Origin: Chloroflexus aggregans DSM 9485
GTDB lineage: Bacteria; Chloroflexota; Chloroflexia; Chloroflexales; Chloroflexaceae
Length of the DNA stretch: 64,000 nt
Direction: 5' to 3'
Assembly (NCBI RefSeq): GCF_000021945.1
Contig: NC_011831.1
Span: forward strand, 186,001-250,000
Shown: positions 17,995-24,576 of the stretch, in pieces
Layout: the number at the start of each line of letters is the position of its first letter
How positions within the stretch are numbered: position 1 is the first letter of the stretch
The notes under the pieces: generated by a model
Seen by the model: the letters and a program-made list of their open reading frames with translations, nothing else
Told to the model about the DNA's origin: nothing
Database searches by the model: none
Position numbers and translations under genes: made by a program

Positions 17995-18486
17995 TCAATG
18001 GACTTCACGGGGCAGAGCATGAGGCGCAAGCGCAGCACGGGCGGTTGTGTAGGCGGTTCGCACAACCTCGATCGGTGCCGGGGCGTCGGCGGCGAGCGCT
18101 GCGGTGCCGGTAACCACCAAACCGCATTGGGTAACTACCGCCTGTAATGCCGGCAGCACGGAAGCTGCATATGGCCCAATCGCAACCAGTACTGCATAGT
18201 GTTCTCCGAGATCGGTAGCACATGCCGCGCATAAGAGATCGTTGAGACGAGCCGGTAACTGTGGTGTCGATGCCGGTGTGACAATCACGATCAGCTCAGC
18301 ATCGCGCATATCGGCCACAATCTCAGATACCAATGGATCAGGCTGTTCGGTGGGAAGGACGCCGAGAAATGCGGCTCGTTTGACCGGAGGTATCGCCCTC
18401 AACAGTGTACTCAATACCTCTGGCGCCGGATCGTCTTCAGCAGCACTGCCGCAAATGCCGAGGGTGAATAGATAACCGTCGTGCAT
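17995..18486 (-). CDS. Flavodoxin-like fold protein (NADPH-dependent FMN reductase-like)
   Basis: A 163-residue protein starting MHDGYLFTLGICGSAAEDDP, with the loop position where flavodoxin-like reductases bind FMN phosphate. The later ELIVIVTPASTPQLPARLNDLL matches the pattern VIVTPxYxxxxPAxLKNxLD of that fold, although the aromatic residue usually near the flavin is replaced. Flavin binding is therefore uncertain. It lies 17 bases after dus and 16 before the acyltransferase, in one operon. Confidence 0.55.
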   Translation of the reverse strand: MHDGYLFTLGICGSAAEDDPAPEVLSTLLRAIPPVKRAAFLGVLPTEQPDPLVSEIVADMRDAELIVIVTPASTPQLPARLNDLLCAACATDLGEHYAVLVAIGPYAASVLPALQAVVTQCGLVVTGTAALAADAPAPIEVVRTAYTTARAALAPHALPREVH

Positions 18487-18503
18487 AGCCTGGCCGTCCA
18501 CTC

Positions 18504-19559
18504 CTAATCGGCGGCAATTGCCGGTTCAGGCACCGCTGCATCTGTTTCGAGATACGGTGCGAAGAATCGCTCAATTGCTTCTTGCGCTGCGGCAAGACTG
18601 GTGGAAGTATGAACGGCGACACGCAGATGGTTACTGCCGGGTAAGCCGATGTAAAACTGACCGATCAGTTGTTTGATCTTATTGAGCGCCAACCGTTCGG
18701 GTAATTCTTCGGCGTAGATCGCCATGTACTCCAGCAAGAGATGGTACTTATCGGCAGGAGTTGGCTCAAACGGTGTGCGGCCTTGACGCAGATCGGCGAC
18801 TTGGCGGAAAATCCACGGATTAGCGATTGCGCCGCGTCCGATCATCACGCCATCGGCGCCACTATCGCGTAATCGGATGAGCGCATCTTGCGCGGTGACG
18901 ACATCACCACTCCCGATCACCGGGATTGAGACGGCACGCTTGAGCGCTGCCACTCGTGACCAATCGGCTTGCCCTTTGTACCCTTGCTCACGGGTACGCG
19001 GATGTAGCGTTAGTGCAGCGACGCCGGCAGCTTCGGCGCGCTGGCCGGCTTCAATAAAATTGAGGCTCGCTTCGTCCCAGCCGGCACGCAGCTTGAGCGT
19101 CACCGGAATCTGGACGGCAGCCCGCACTGCTCGCAAGAGTCGTTCCATCTTCGGCAGATCACGCAGCAACGCCGAACCATGCCCGCCACCGGTGACTTTC
19201 GGGGACGGACAACCGCAGTTAATATCGATAATATCGGCCCCTAATTGCTCGACGACCCGTGCTGCATTCGCTACGAGATCGGGATCGTTGCCCGAAATCT
19301 GCATCGTCAACGGTCGTTCTTCTGGTAGGTAGTCGAGCAAGCGATGGCGGCGCAATGCTTTTGGACTGACGCTCGCAGCGTTGGTCATCTCTGTACTCAC
19401 CAAACCACACCCACCCAACCGCAATATCATGCGGCGGAAGATGCTGTCGGTGACGCCGGCCATCGGGGCCAGAACGATATTCGGTTCTATTTTGATGTAC
19501 GCAACATGGTACGCTGTTGGGAGCTGCGCAATTTCGGTGAAGGTTATTTGATCACTCAT
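18504..19559 (-). CDS. dus: tRNA-dihydrouridine synthase (DusB/NifR3 type)
   Basis: A 351-residue FMN enzyme reducing uridine in the tRNA D-loop. It opens with the TIM-barrel motif LAPMAGVTDSIFRR (30-43). The catalytic Cys is in INCGCPSPKVTGGGHGSALL (Cys117), the flavin-phosphate sites in GSGDV and GVMIGRGAIANPW, and the C-terminal helical domain follows. ATG 19559 follows AGAAGG; the long extension to 19667 is unrelated sequence. It is the first gene of an operon with a flavodoxin-like protein and an acyltransferase, 49 bases downstream of the gene remnant next to the IS element. Confidence 0.95.
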   Translation of the reverse strand: MSDQITFTEIAQLPTAYHVAYIKIEPNIVLAPMAGVTDSIFRRMILRLGGCGLVSTEMTNAASVSPKALRRHRLLDYLPEERPLTMQISGNDPDLVANAARVVEQLGADIIDINCGCPSPKVTGGGHGSALLRDLPKMERLLRAVRAAVQIPVTLKLRAGWDEASLNFIEAGQRAEAAGVAALTLHPRTREQGYKGQADWSRVAALKRAVSIPVIGSGDVVTAQDALIRLRDSGADGVMIGRGAIANPWIFRQVADLRQGRTPFEPTPADKYHLLLEYMAIYAEELPERLALNKIKQLIGQFYIGLPGSNHLRVAVHTSTSLAAAQEAIERFFAPYLETDAAVPEPAIAAD

Positions 19560-19608
19560 ACCTTCTATTATAGCAGAGAGTGGGTAGGGCGATGCTGTTC
19601 GGCGCCGA

Positions 19609-19878
19609 TCAATACCGTAAAATCCCGGCAATACGCTGGTGAACGCCGAGCGAACCGTTCGGCACAAAAACTACCTGCCCTCCCTGCTCGATCACGGTGG
19701 CAATGACTTCATCAACCGCATCATCGAGCGCACCCGGTGTCGTCGGGTCGTCGACCGGTGTCAGGCGTAAACCGCTCTCGTCGATCAGCGTTGCAATACG
19801 ACTTTCTTGCGCAAACCGCCATACTTCACCGAGGGTTGAAGTGGCGCGCTGCCCACCCACTGCGGCATCTAGTTCACC
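19609..19878 (-). pseudogene. 3' remnant of a probable baeRF/eRF1-domain gene
   Basis: About 90 codons after the IS right end, in frame with tnpB. The sequence RIATLIDESG, then ALDDAVDEVIATVIEQGGQV and the ending HQRIAGILRY resemble the C-terminal domain of bacterial archaeo-eukaryotic release-factor-like (baeRF) proteins, which characteristically end in an A-x-L-R-Y. The rest of that gene is absent: beyond the IS lies rex. I infer IS insertion followed by loss of the 5' part. The family assignment is from memory of the pattern. Confidence 0.55.
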
Positions 19879-21009
19879 TGACACTCCCACGGCTAAAGCC
19901 TGTGGGGGTTCTCGGTTCTGCAGCCCGCCCAACGGCTGAGCCTCCCCGAAGGCGGTGCCCCCGCCCTTCTTTAGGATAGTAAGCGCAGCATTATGATCGC
20001 GGTGCAATTCACAACCACAATACGGGCAGGAGTGCCAGCGAACGGCAAGCCGTTTGGGAACGGACTCGCCACAGTGTGCGCATACGTGCGACGTTCCGGC
20101 AGGGTTGACTGCCACCACGACTCGCCCAGCACGTGCAGCCTTGGCGAGCAGGATATTCAGAACGATACCCCATCCGGCGTCGTGGATCGATTTGGCAAGG
20201 GGATGGTTCCGTACCATCCCCCGAATGTTCGGTTTTTCAACCGCAATATGGTCATCCTCATTGACCGGTGCGCGGGCGATTGTGTGGGCAAAATCCCGTC
20301 GCGCCCGCTTGACCTTCAGGTGAGCGTTCGCAAGCAACGTGCGAGCCTTACGGGAGCGATTGCTACCCTTCACGCGACGAGAAAGCCGTCGTTGTGCCTG
20401 TTTCAGCGTGCGTTCGGCGACGCGATAGGAGCGCGGGTTGGCAATCTGCACGCCGTTCGACAGCGTTGCAAACGACCTGCCGGTTGGCGGGAGCGGCGAC
20501 GGTGCAACGTCACACACGATATGTGCGTACCATCCATCCGCGTTGCGAACGATGATACAGATTGTTGGCGTGCCCTCAACCGGGCGATCGTTGTGCAGCC
20601 GGAGAGCGCCGATTTTGGAGAGGACAAGCCGTCCCTGCTCCCGCTTGACGCCGTTGCCCCACCGGGGATAGGTGAAGCTATCGTACCGGCCCTGCCCTTT
20701 GCAGCGCGGATACCCCGCCTTTTCACCGGCGTTCACCCGCCGAACGAACGCTTGAAACGCGCGGTCTCCTCGACGCACGACATCCTGCACCACTTGGGAG
20801 TAGACACGCTGCAGATACGGCACCTCCCGTTTCAGCATAGGCAGGCTGGCGCATTGGCGCGCAAAGCCGATGGACTCGCCACGTTCCCGATAGGCGGTCT
20901 TGCGCTCGCTCAGAGCGTGGTTGTAGCGTTGGCGGCAGGTTTCGACCGTCTCAGAAAGACAAGCCACTTGAGCAGGTGTCGGACGTAACGTGTAGACAAA
21001 CGTCTTCAT
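19609..21009 (-). CDS. tnpB: TnpB (IS605 OrfB) fused to a foreign C-terminus; RuvC-I lost
   Basis: A 466-residue frame. Residues 1-348 are a TnpB RNA-guided nuclease-like protein: N-terminal helix-turn-helix region, basic KQAQRRLSRRVKGSN, RuvC-II Glu258 (IAVEKPN), zinc finger Cys310/313/328/331, RuvC-III Asp338 (HRDHNAA). The RuvC-I segment expected between PPTGRS and FATLSNG (family form about V-G-I-D-x-G-L-x-x) is missing, apparently by a nine-codon in-frame deletion near 20475, so the first catalytic Asp is gone. From about residue 377 the frame leaves the IS and reads the 3' remnant of another gene. Start overlaps tnpA as ATGA. Confidence 0.85.
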   Translation of the reverse strand: MKTFVYTLRPTPAQVACLSETVETCRQRYNHALSERKTAYRERGESIGFARQCASLPMLKREVPYLQRVYSQVVQDVVRRGDRAFQAFVRRVNAGEKAGYPRCKGQGRYDSFTYPRWGNGVKREQGRLVLSKIGALRLHNDRPVEGTPTICIIVRNADGWYAHIVCDVAPSPLPPTGRSFATLSNGVQIANPRSYRVAERTLKQAQRRLSRRVKGSNRSRKARTLLANAHLKVKRARRDFAHTIARAPVNEDDHIAVEKPNIRGMVRNHPLAKSIHDAGWGIVLNILLAKAARAGRVVVAVNPAGTSHVCAHCGESVPKRLAVRWHSCPYCGCELHRDHNAALTILKKGGGTAFGEAQPLGGLQNREPPQALAVGVSGELDAAVGGQRATSTLGEVWRFAQESRIATLIDESGLRLTPVDDPTTPGALDDAVDEVIATVIEQGGQVVFVPNGSLGVHQRIAGILRY

Positions 21010-21432
21010 CCGCGTGTGCGCTGCGCTTCGCTATACCGCCGGATGGTATCGGCGGAAACGTGTCCGGTCGTTGACCAGACATACGAACGAGTCCCCAAGG
21101 ACGGCATGCGTTGCAGGAAAGGAAACTCCTGTCGCAGGATGCGGCTGGTTTTGCCCTTGAACCGCCCAACGATGTGGTTGGGTACCCAGTGCGGCGTTGC
21201 CGAAACAACCGGAGGGAGATGGTCAGGCATGATTTCAAGTGCCAAAATCTCACATCCAAGCTCAGACGCCGTTTCACGAATCAGTTCTTCCAAACGTGTT
21301 TTTAGGCGGTCAACTACAATCTTCCGTCGCCGCTTGGGGCACCAGACCAGGTGGGAGTTGATGCGCAACACGCACGGATCGTTGGAGTGGTCCATCTGTT
21401 TCATAGCAACAGGATATCATAGATTGTGTAAT
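19881..21432 (-). mobile_element. IS200/IS605-family element, probably immobile
   Basis: The element contains tnpA and tnpB in the usual order. Right end: imperfect hairpin at 19886-19906 (CCCACGGCTAAAGCCTGTGGG is the stem-loop), close to TGACA, as in many elements of this family. Left end: only about 28 bases before tnpA, where TTAC at 21428-21431 (minus strand) could be the target tetranucleotide, 16 bases past the rex stop. No target duplication is expected for this family. The exact ends are approximate. Confidence 0.7.
21006..21404 (-). CDS. tnpA: TnpA-like Y1 transposase with broken HUH motif
   Basis: A 132-residue IS200-type single-strand transposase. Family landmarks are HLVWCPKRRRK, EIMPDH, IVGRFKGKTSR and the catalytic Tyr124 in VSADTIRRYSEAQ. 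The metal-binding HUH motif, normally H-V-H in PDHVHLLVS, is here His62-Leu63-Pro64 followed by another Pro (codon CCT at 21213-21215). Without the second His the protein should not bind its catalytic metal. The reading frame is otherwise intact. A one-base change CAT to CCT explains the loss. Confidence 0.88.
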   Translation of the reverse strand: MKQMDHSNDPCVLRINSHLVWCPKRRRKIVVDRLKTRLEELIRETASELGCEILALEIMPDHLPPVVSATPHWVPNHIVGRFKGKTSRILRQEFPFLQRMPSLGTRSYVWSTTGHVSADTIRRYSEAQRTRG

Positions 21433-21446
21433 ACGTTATCGAGGAA

Positions 21447-22085
21447 TTAATGTTGCTGCTCACGTGCCAGATAGTAGGTCATACTTTGTAAGACCGCGAC
21501 CGGATCGATATATCGGACCCAGACATCTTCCGGCACTTGCAAAATCATCGGTGCATAGCTTAGGATCGCGCGCACACCGGCCTCGATCAGCACATCGGCG
21601 ACCCGCTGTGCCTGAAGCGCAGGAACCGCGATAATCGCCAATTTAACCTGCTTCTCGGCAACCACGCGCCTCACGTTGGCAAAGTCTTGAATGACCAAAT
21701 CACCAACTCGCTGCCCGATCTTGGCCGGATCGGAGTCAAACAGGGCGACGATCTCGATCCCCTCGCTACGAAAGCCTTCGTAGCGGGCAATCGCTTGGCC
21801 AAGCAAGCCGATACCAACCAGCACAACCGGCCAATGTTGATTGAGGCCAAGAATCCGTTCAATGTGATGCAATAGCTTTTCGACATCGTAGCCGATGCCT
21901 TGTTTGCCAAACTCGCCGAAATACGAAAGGTCTTTACGAATTTGGGCAGCAGTCACATTAATCCGCTCACCGAGTTCCTGTGATGAGACGGAATGAATTC
22001 CCTCTTCCAGTAGGTAGCGTAGGCTTCGAGCATAGAGGGGTAGCCGCCGAATAACAACATCAGGTGGTTGATCTGAACGCTCCAC
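21447..22085 (-). CDS. rex: Redox-sensing transcriptional repressor Rex
   Basis: A 212-residue NADH-sensing repressor. Winged helix at about 15-75 ([34 protein letters not shown]), Rossmann domain with [16 protein letters not shown] and [10 protein letters not shown], and the C-terminal swapped helix. GTG 22085 is chosen: GGAGG lies seven bases before it and the product then starts at the usual point; the frame continues to 22130 without support. A strong candidate Rex operator lies on its own promoter (22115-22132). Rex usually controls respiratory and fermentative genes according to NADH/NAD. Confidence 0.95.
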   Translation of the reverse strand: MERSDQPPDVVIRRLPLYARSLRYLLEEGIHSVSSQELGERINVTAAQIRKDLSYFGEFGKQGIGYDVEKLLHHIERILGLNQHWPVVLVGIGLLGQAIARYEGFRSEGIEIVALFDSDPAKIGQRVGDLVIQDFANVRRVVAEKQVKLAIIAVPALQAQRVADVLIEAGVRAILSYAPMILQVPEDVWVRYIDPVAVLQSMTYYLAREQQH

Positions 22086-22114
22086 GGAAAGACCTCCATT
22101 GGCTCGGGGAGAGT

Positions 22115-22132
22115 ATGTGAAGTGTAGCACAA
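22115..22132. promoter_or_regulatory. Candidate Rex operator (ROP)
   Basis: ATGTGA-AGTGTA-GCACAA matches the Rex consensus TTGTGA-N6-TCACAA at ten of twelve positions. Its centre AGTGTA is the -10 hexamer (TACACT, minus strand) of the rex promoter. Confidence 0.7.
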
Positions 22133-22149
22133 GGTTTGTCGTTCTGCAA
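22121..22149 (-). promoter_or_regulatory. Promoter of rex
   Basis: On the minus strand TTGCAG (22144-22149), 17-base spacer, TACACT (22121-22126). The distance to GTG 22085 is about 30 bases. Confidence 0.65.
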
Positions 22150-22274
22150 GAGTATTTTACCCCTCATCGGTACCGATTGCGCTAAGGATCATCACGTGGC
22201 CCGCCCTCTCGGCAAGGACGCCAGATATGCTACAATGCGCCCGCAGAGAAGTTGCCTGAGTACGGGATACACCA

Positions 22275-23483
22275 ATGGATACGCTGGCGGGTAGGAACAT
22301 TATCTTAGGTGTATGCGGTAGTATTGCTGCCTATAAAGTCGCGCAACTGGCACGCGACCTGACGTTGGCAGGTGCGCGTGTTGATGTCATCATGACGGAA
22401 GCTGCCGAGCGATTTGTCGGACCGGCAACGTTTCAGGCTCTAACCGGGCGTCCGGTACTCACCGATATGTGGGCTTTGCCCGAAGATGGTGTGATCGGCC
22501 ATGTGAGCCTTGGAATGCACGCCGATGCCGTGGTGATTGCACCGGCGACGGCGAATACGTTGGCTCGGTTGGCTGCCGGTATTTGCGATGATCTGCTGAC
22601 GACGACAGTTTTGGCGACCCGCGCACCACTGTTGATTGCACCGGCTATGAATCCGTCGATGTACGAGCATCCGGCGACCCAAGCCAACGTTGCAACGTTG
22701 CGCGCACGCGGTGTCTACGTCATCGAGCCAGAAGTGGGGCGGATGGCCGAACCGGTGTTCGGACGTGGCCGTCTCCCCGAACCGGACGACCTGCTGGCCG
22801 AGATTCGCGCTTTACTCGGTCGCCATAGCGGGCCGCTGCGTGGCCGGCACGTGGTTGTCACGGCAGGCGGTACCCGTGAGCCGATCGATCCGGTACGTTA
22901 TCTCGGTAATCGGTCATCGGGGCAAATGGGCTATGCACTGGCGGCCCGTGCCCGTGATCTCGGGGCAACCGTGACCCTGATCAGCGGACCAACGGCGTTG
23001 CGTCCGCCACGCGCGGTAACGTTTGTCGCTGTGGAGACAGCGCTTGAGATGCGTGCCGCGGTACAGGCTGCTTGTACCCACGCCGATATTCTCATTATGA
23101 ATGCAGCGGTGGCCGATTTTCGCCCGGCACAAGTGGCACCTGAAAAGATCAAAAAGCACGGTGAAGAGGGTTTGACCTTACAACTGGTGCAGAATCCCGA
23201 CGTTGTCGGTGAATTAGCCGCGCGTACCGACCTCTTTAAAGTCGGATTCGCAGCCGAAACGCACGACATGCTGGTCAATGCGCGGAGTAAACTTCAGCGC
23301 AAAGGCCTCCATCTGATCGTCGCAAACGATGCAATTGCCAGCATCGGACAACCTGATATTGCGTTGATCGTTCTCGATGGCGAGCAGGTGGTCGAACTAC
23401 CACGTCAGTCTAAAACTGAAGCCGCCGCTGCCCTGCTTGATGTGATCGTAGCACGATTTGAGCAATGGCTGGCAACACGTTAG
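22275..23483 (+). CDS. coaBC: Phosphopantothenoylcysteine decarboxylase/synthetase
   Basis: A 402-residue bifunctional enzyme for coenzyme A synthesis: CoaB joins cysteine to phosphopantothenate and CoaC decarboxylates the product. CoaC domain (1-180): VCGSIAAYKVAQLARDL, HVSLGMHADAVVIAPATANT with the catalytic His, and PAMNPSMY with the substrate clamp. CoaB domain (187-402): VVTAGGTREPIDPVRYLGNRSSG split over the nucleotide site, NAAVADFRP, and KVGFAAET. Complete length. An extended -10 (TATGCTACAAT, ending 22236) lies upstream. The stop is 26 bases before the next gene's chosen start. Confidence 0.96.
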   Translation: MDTLAGRNIILGVCGSIAAYKVAQLARDLTLAGARVDVIMTEAAERFVGPATFQALTGRPVLTDMWALPEDGVIGHVSLGMHADAVVIAPATANTLARLAAGICDDLLTTTVLATRAPLLIAPAMNPSMYEHPATQANVATLRARGVYVIEPEVGRMAEPVFGRGRLPEPDDLLAEIRALLGRHSGPLRGRHVVVTAGGTREPIDPVRYLGNRSSGQMGYALAARARDLGATVTLISGPTALRPPRAVTFVAVETALEMRAAVQAACTHADILIMNAAVADFRPAQVAPEKIKKHGEEGLTLQLVQNPDVVGELAARTDLFKVGFAAETHDMLVNARSKLQRKGLHLIVANDAIASIGQPDIALIVLDGEQVVELPRQSKTEAAAALLDVIVARFEQWLATR

Positions 23484-23509
23484 TCATTTGCCGGAGAGAT
23501 CGGAGACCG

Positions 23510-24562
23510 ATGACCAACGAACCACAACCGAATCAATCATCACCTGAACCATCACCAACGTCACGCGAGACTCGTCGGCTCACCGCACCGCGGTTACCAC
23601 GCGCTGCCGAGCCTAAAGCGTCACGCACGCCTTCACCGAGTGAGATTGATGAGTTGATCAATGCACTTGGTGATCCGAATCATCCACGTCACACGGTTGC
23701 CGTTGATGAATTGGTCGCGATTGGGCCTGCTGCCGTTCCGGCGCTCTGTGCCGTTGTTGGACCACATCAGCCGTGGTTGACGGTCTACCGCGCGACCGAA
23801 GTGCTCGCCCAGATCGGTGATGGTCGCGCGACCGGCCCTTTGATTGCGGCCCTGAACCATCAAAACGCGAATGTCCGCTGGGGGGCCGTGCGCGCACTCG
23901 CGCAAGTCGGTGATGTGCGGGCACTGTTTGCGCTCCGCAAAGTTGTCCAGACCGATCAGGGTCGTACCAGTTGGGGCGAATCGGTTGCCGGAGTAGCTCA
24001 GAGTGCGCTTGATCTGCTGAATCGGCGCAGTATTTGGTCGCAGAGTCTTGAATTGATCAAACTAGCGATTGTGAGTGTGATCTTCTTACTCTCGATGGCG
24101 CTGGCCTTCGGCGTGATCGGCACGCTCCGCAATGAACTTGATCAATTTGGGCGCTACGTACCAGGCCAAACCGAATTGCCGACCCTGGTCTTGCCGACCA
24201 CACGACCCACCGCAACCCCGCGCCCGACGCTTGCTGCCAATCAAACAGTGGGTCCGCAGCCGACGACACAGGTTATCACCGGTACGGCACTGCAAGTGGC
24301 GAATGTGCGACCGCTTCCCGGTACGAATAACCAACCGATTGGACGCATTAACGCCGGTGATGAGATTATCTTTATTGCCCGCACTGCCAACGGTCAGTGG
24401 TATCTGATCCGACTCGGTAATCAGCGGAGTCCCGACTCGTTTATCGCCAATCCTGATGGTAGCGGGACGGGGTGGGTTAATCAGGCGTTGGTGTCGCCGC
24501 CATCGGCTGATGTGCCGGTGCAAGAGCCGTTGCCGGTTACCGTGCCGACAGCAACCCCATAA
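23510..24562 (+). CDS. HEAT-repeat membrane protein with extracytoplasmic SH3-like domain
   Basis: A 350-residue protein. Residues 1-45 are Pro/Ser/Thr-rich. Residues 45-172 form HEAT-like repeats (VDELVAIGPAAVPALCAVV, TEVLAQIGDGRATGPLIAAL, RALAQVGDVRALFALRKVV). One membrane helix at 182-206. A Thr/Pro-rich linker (about 222-255) precedes a bacterial SH3-like domain (VANVRPLPGTNNQPIGRINAGDEIIFIARTANGQW split). The HEAT part should be cytoplasmic and the SH3 part outside, possibly touching the envelope. ATG 23510 follows GGAGACC; the longer frame from 23465 would overlap coaBC. No exact family recognised. Confidence 0.75.
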   Translation: MTNEPQPNQSSPEPSPTSRETRRLTAPRLPRAAEPKASRTPSPSEIDELINALGDPNHPRHTVAVDELVAIGPAAVPALCAVVGPHQPWLTVYRATEVLAQIGDGRATGPLIAALNHQNANVRWGAVRALAQVGDVRALFALRKVVQTDQGRTSWGESVAGVAQSALDLLNRRSIWSQSLELIKLAIVSVIFLLSMALAFGVIGTLRNELDQFGRYVPGQTELPTLVLPTTRPTATPRPTLAANQTVGPQPTTQVITGTALQVANVRPLPGTNNQPIGRINAGDEIIFIARTANGQWYLIRLGNQRSPDSFIANPDGSGTGWVNQALVSPPSADVPVQEPLPVTVPTATP

Positions 24563-24576
24563 GGTAGATATAAGCG

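Noticed and set aside
19993-20988. 331-residue plus-strand frame inside tnpB
   Set aside because: Antisense shadow of tnpB with no ribosome site or known domains.
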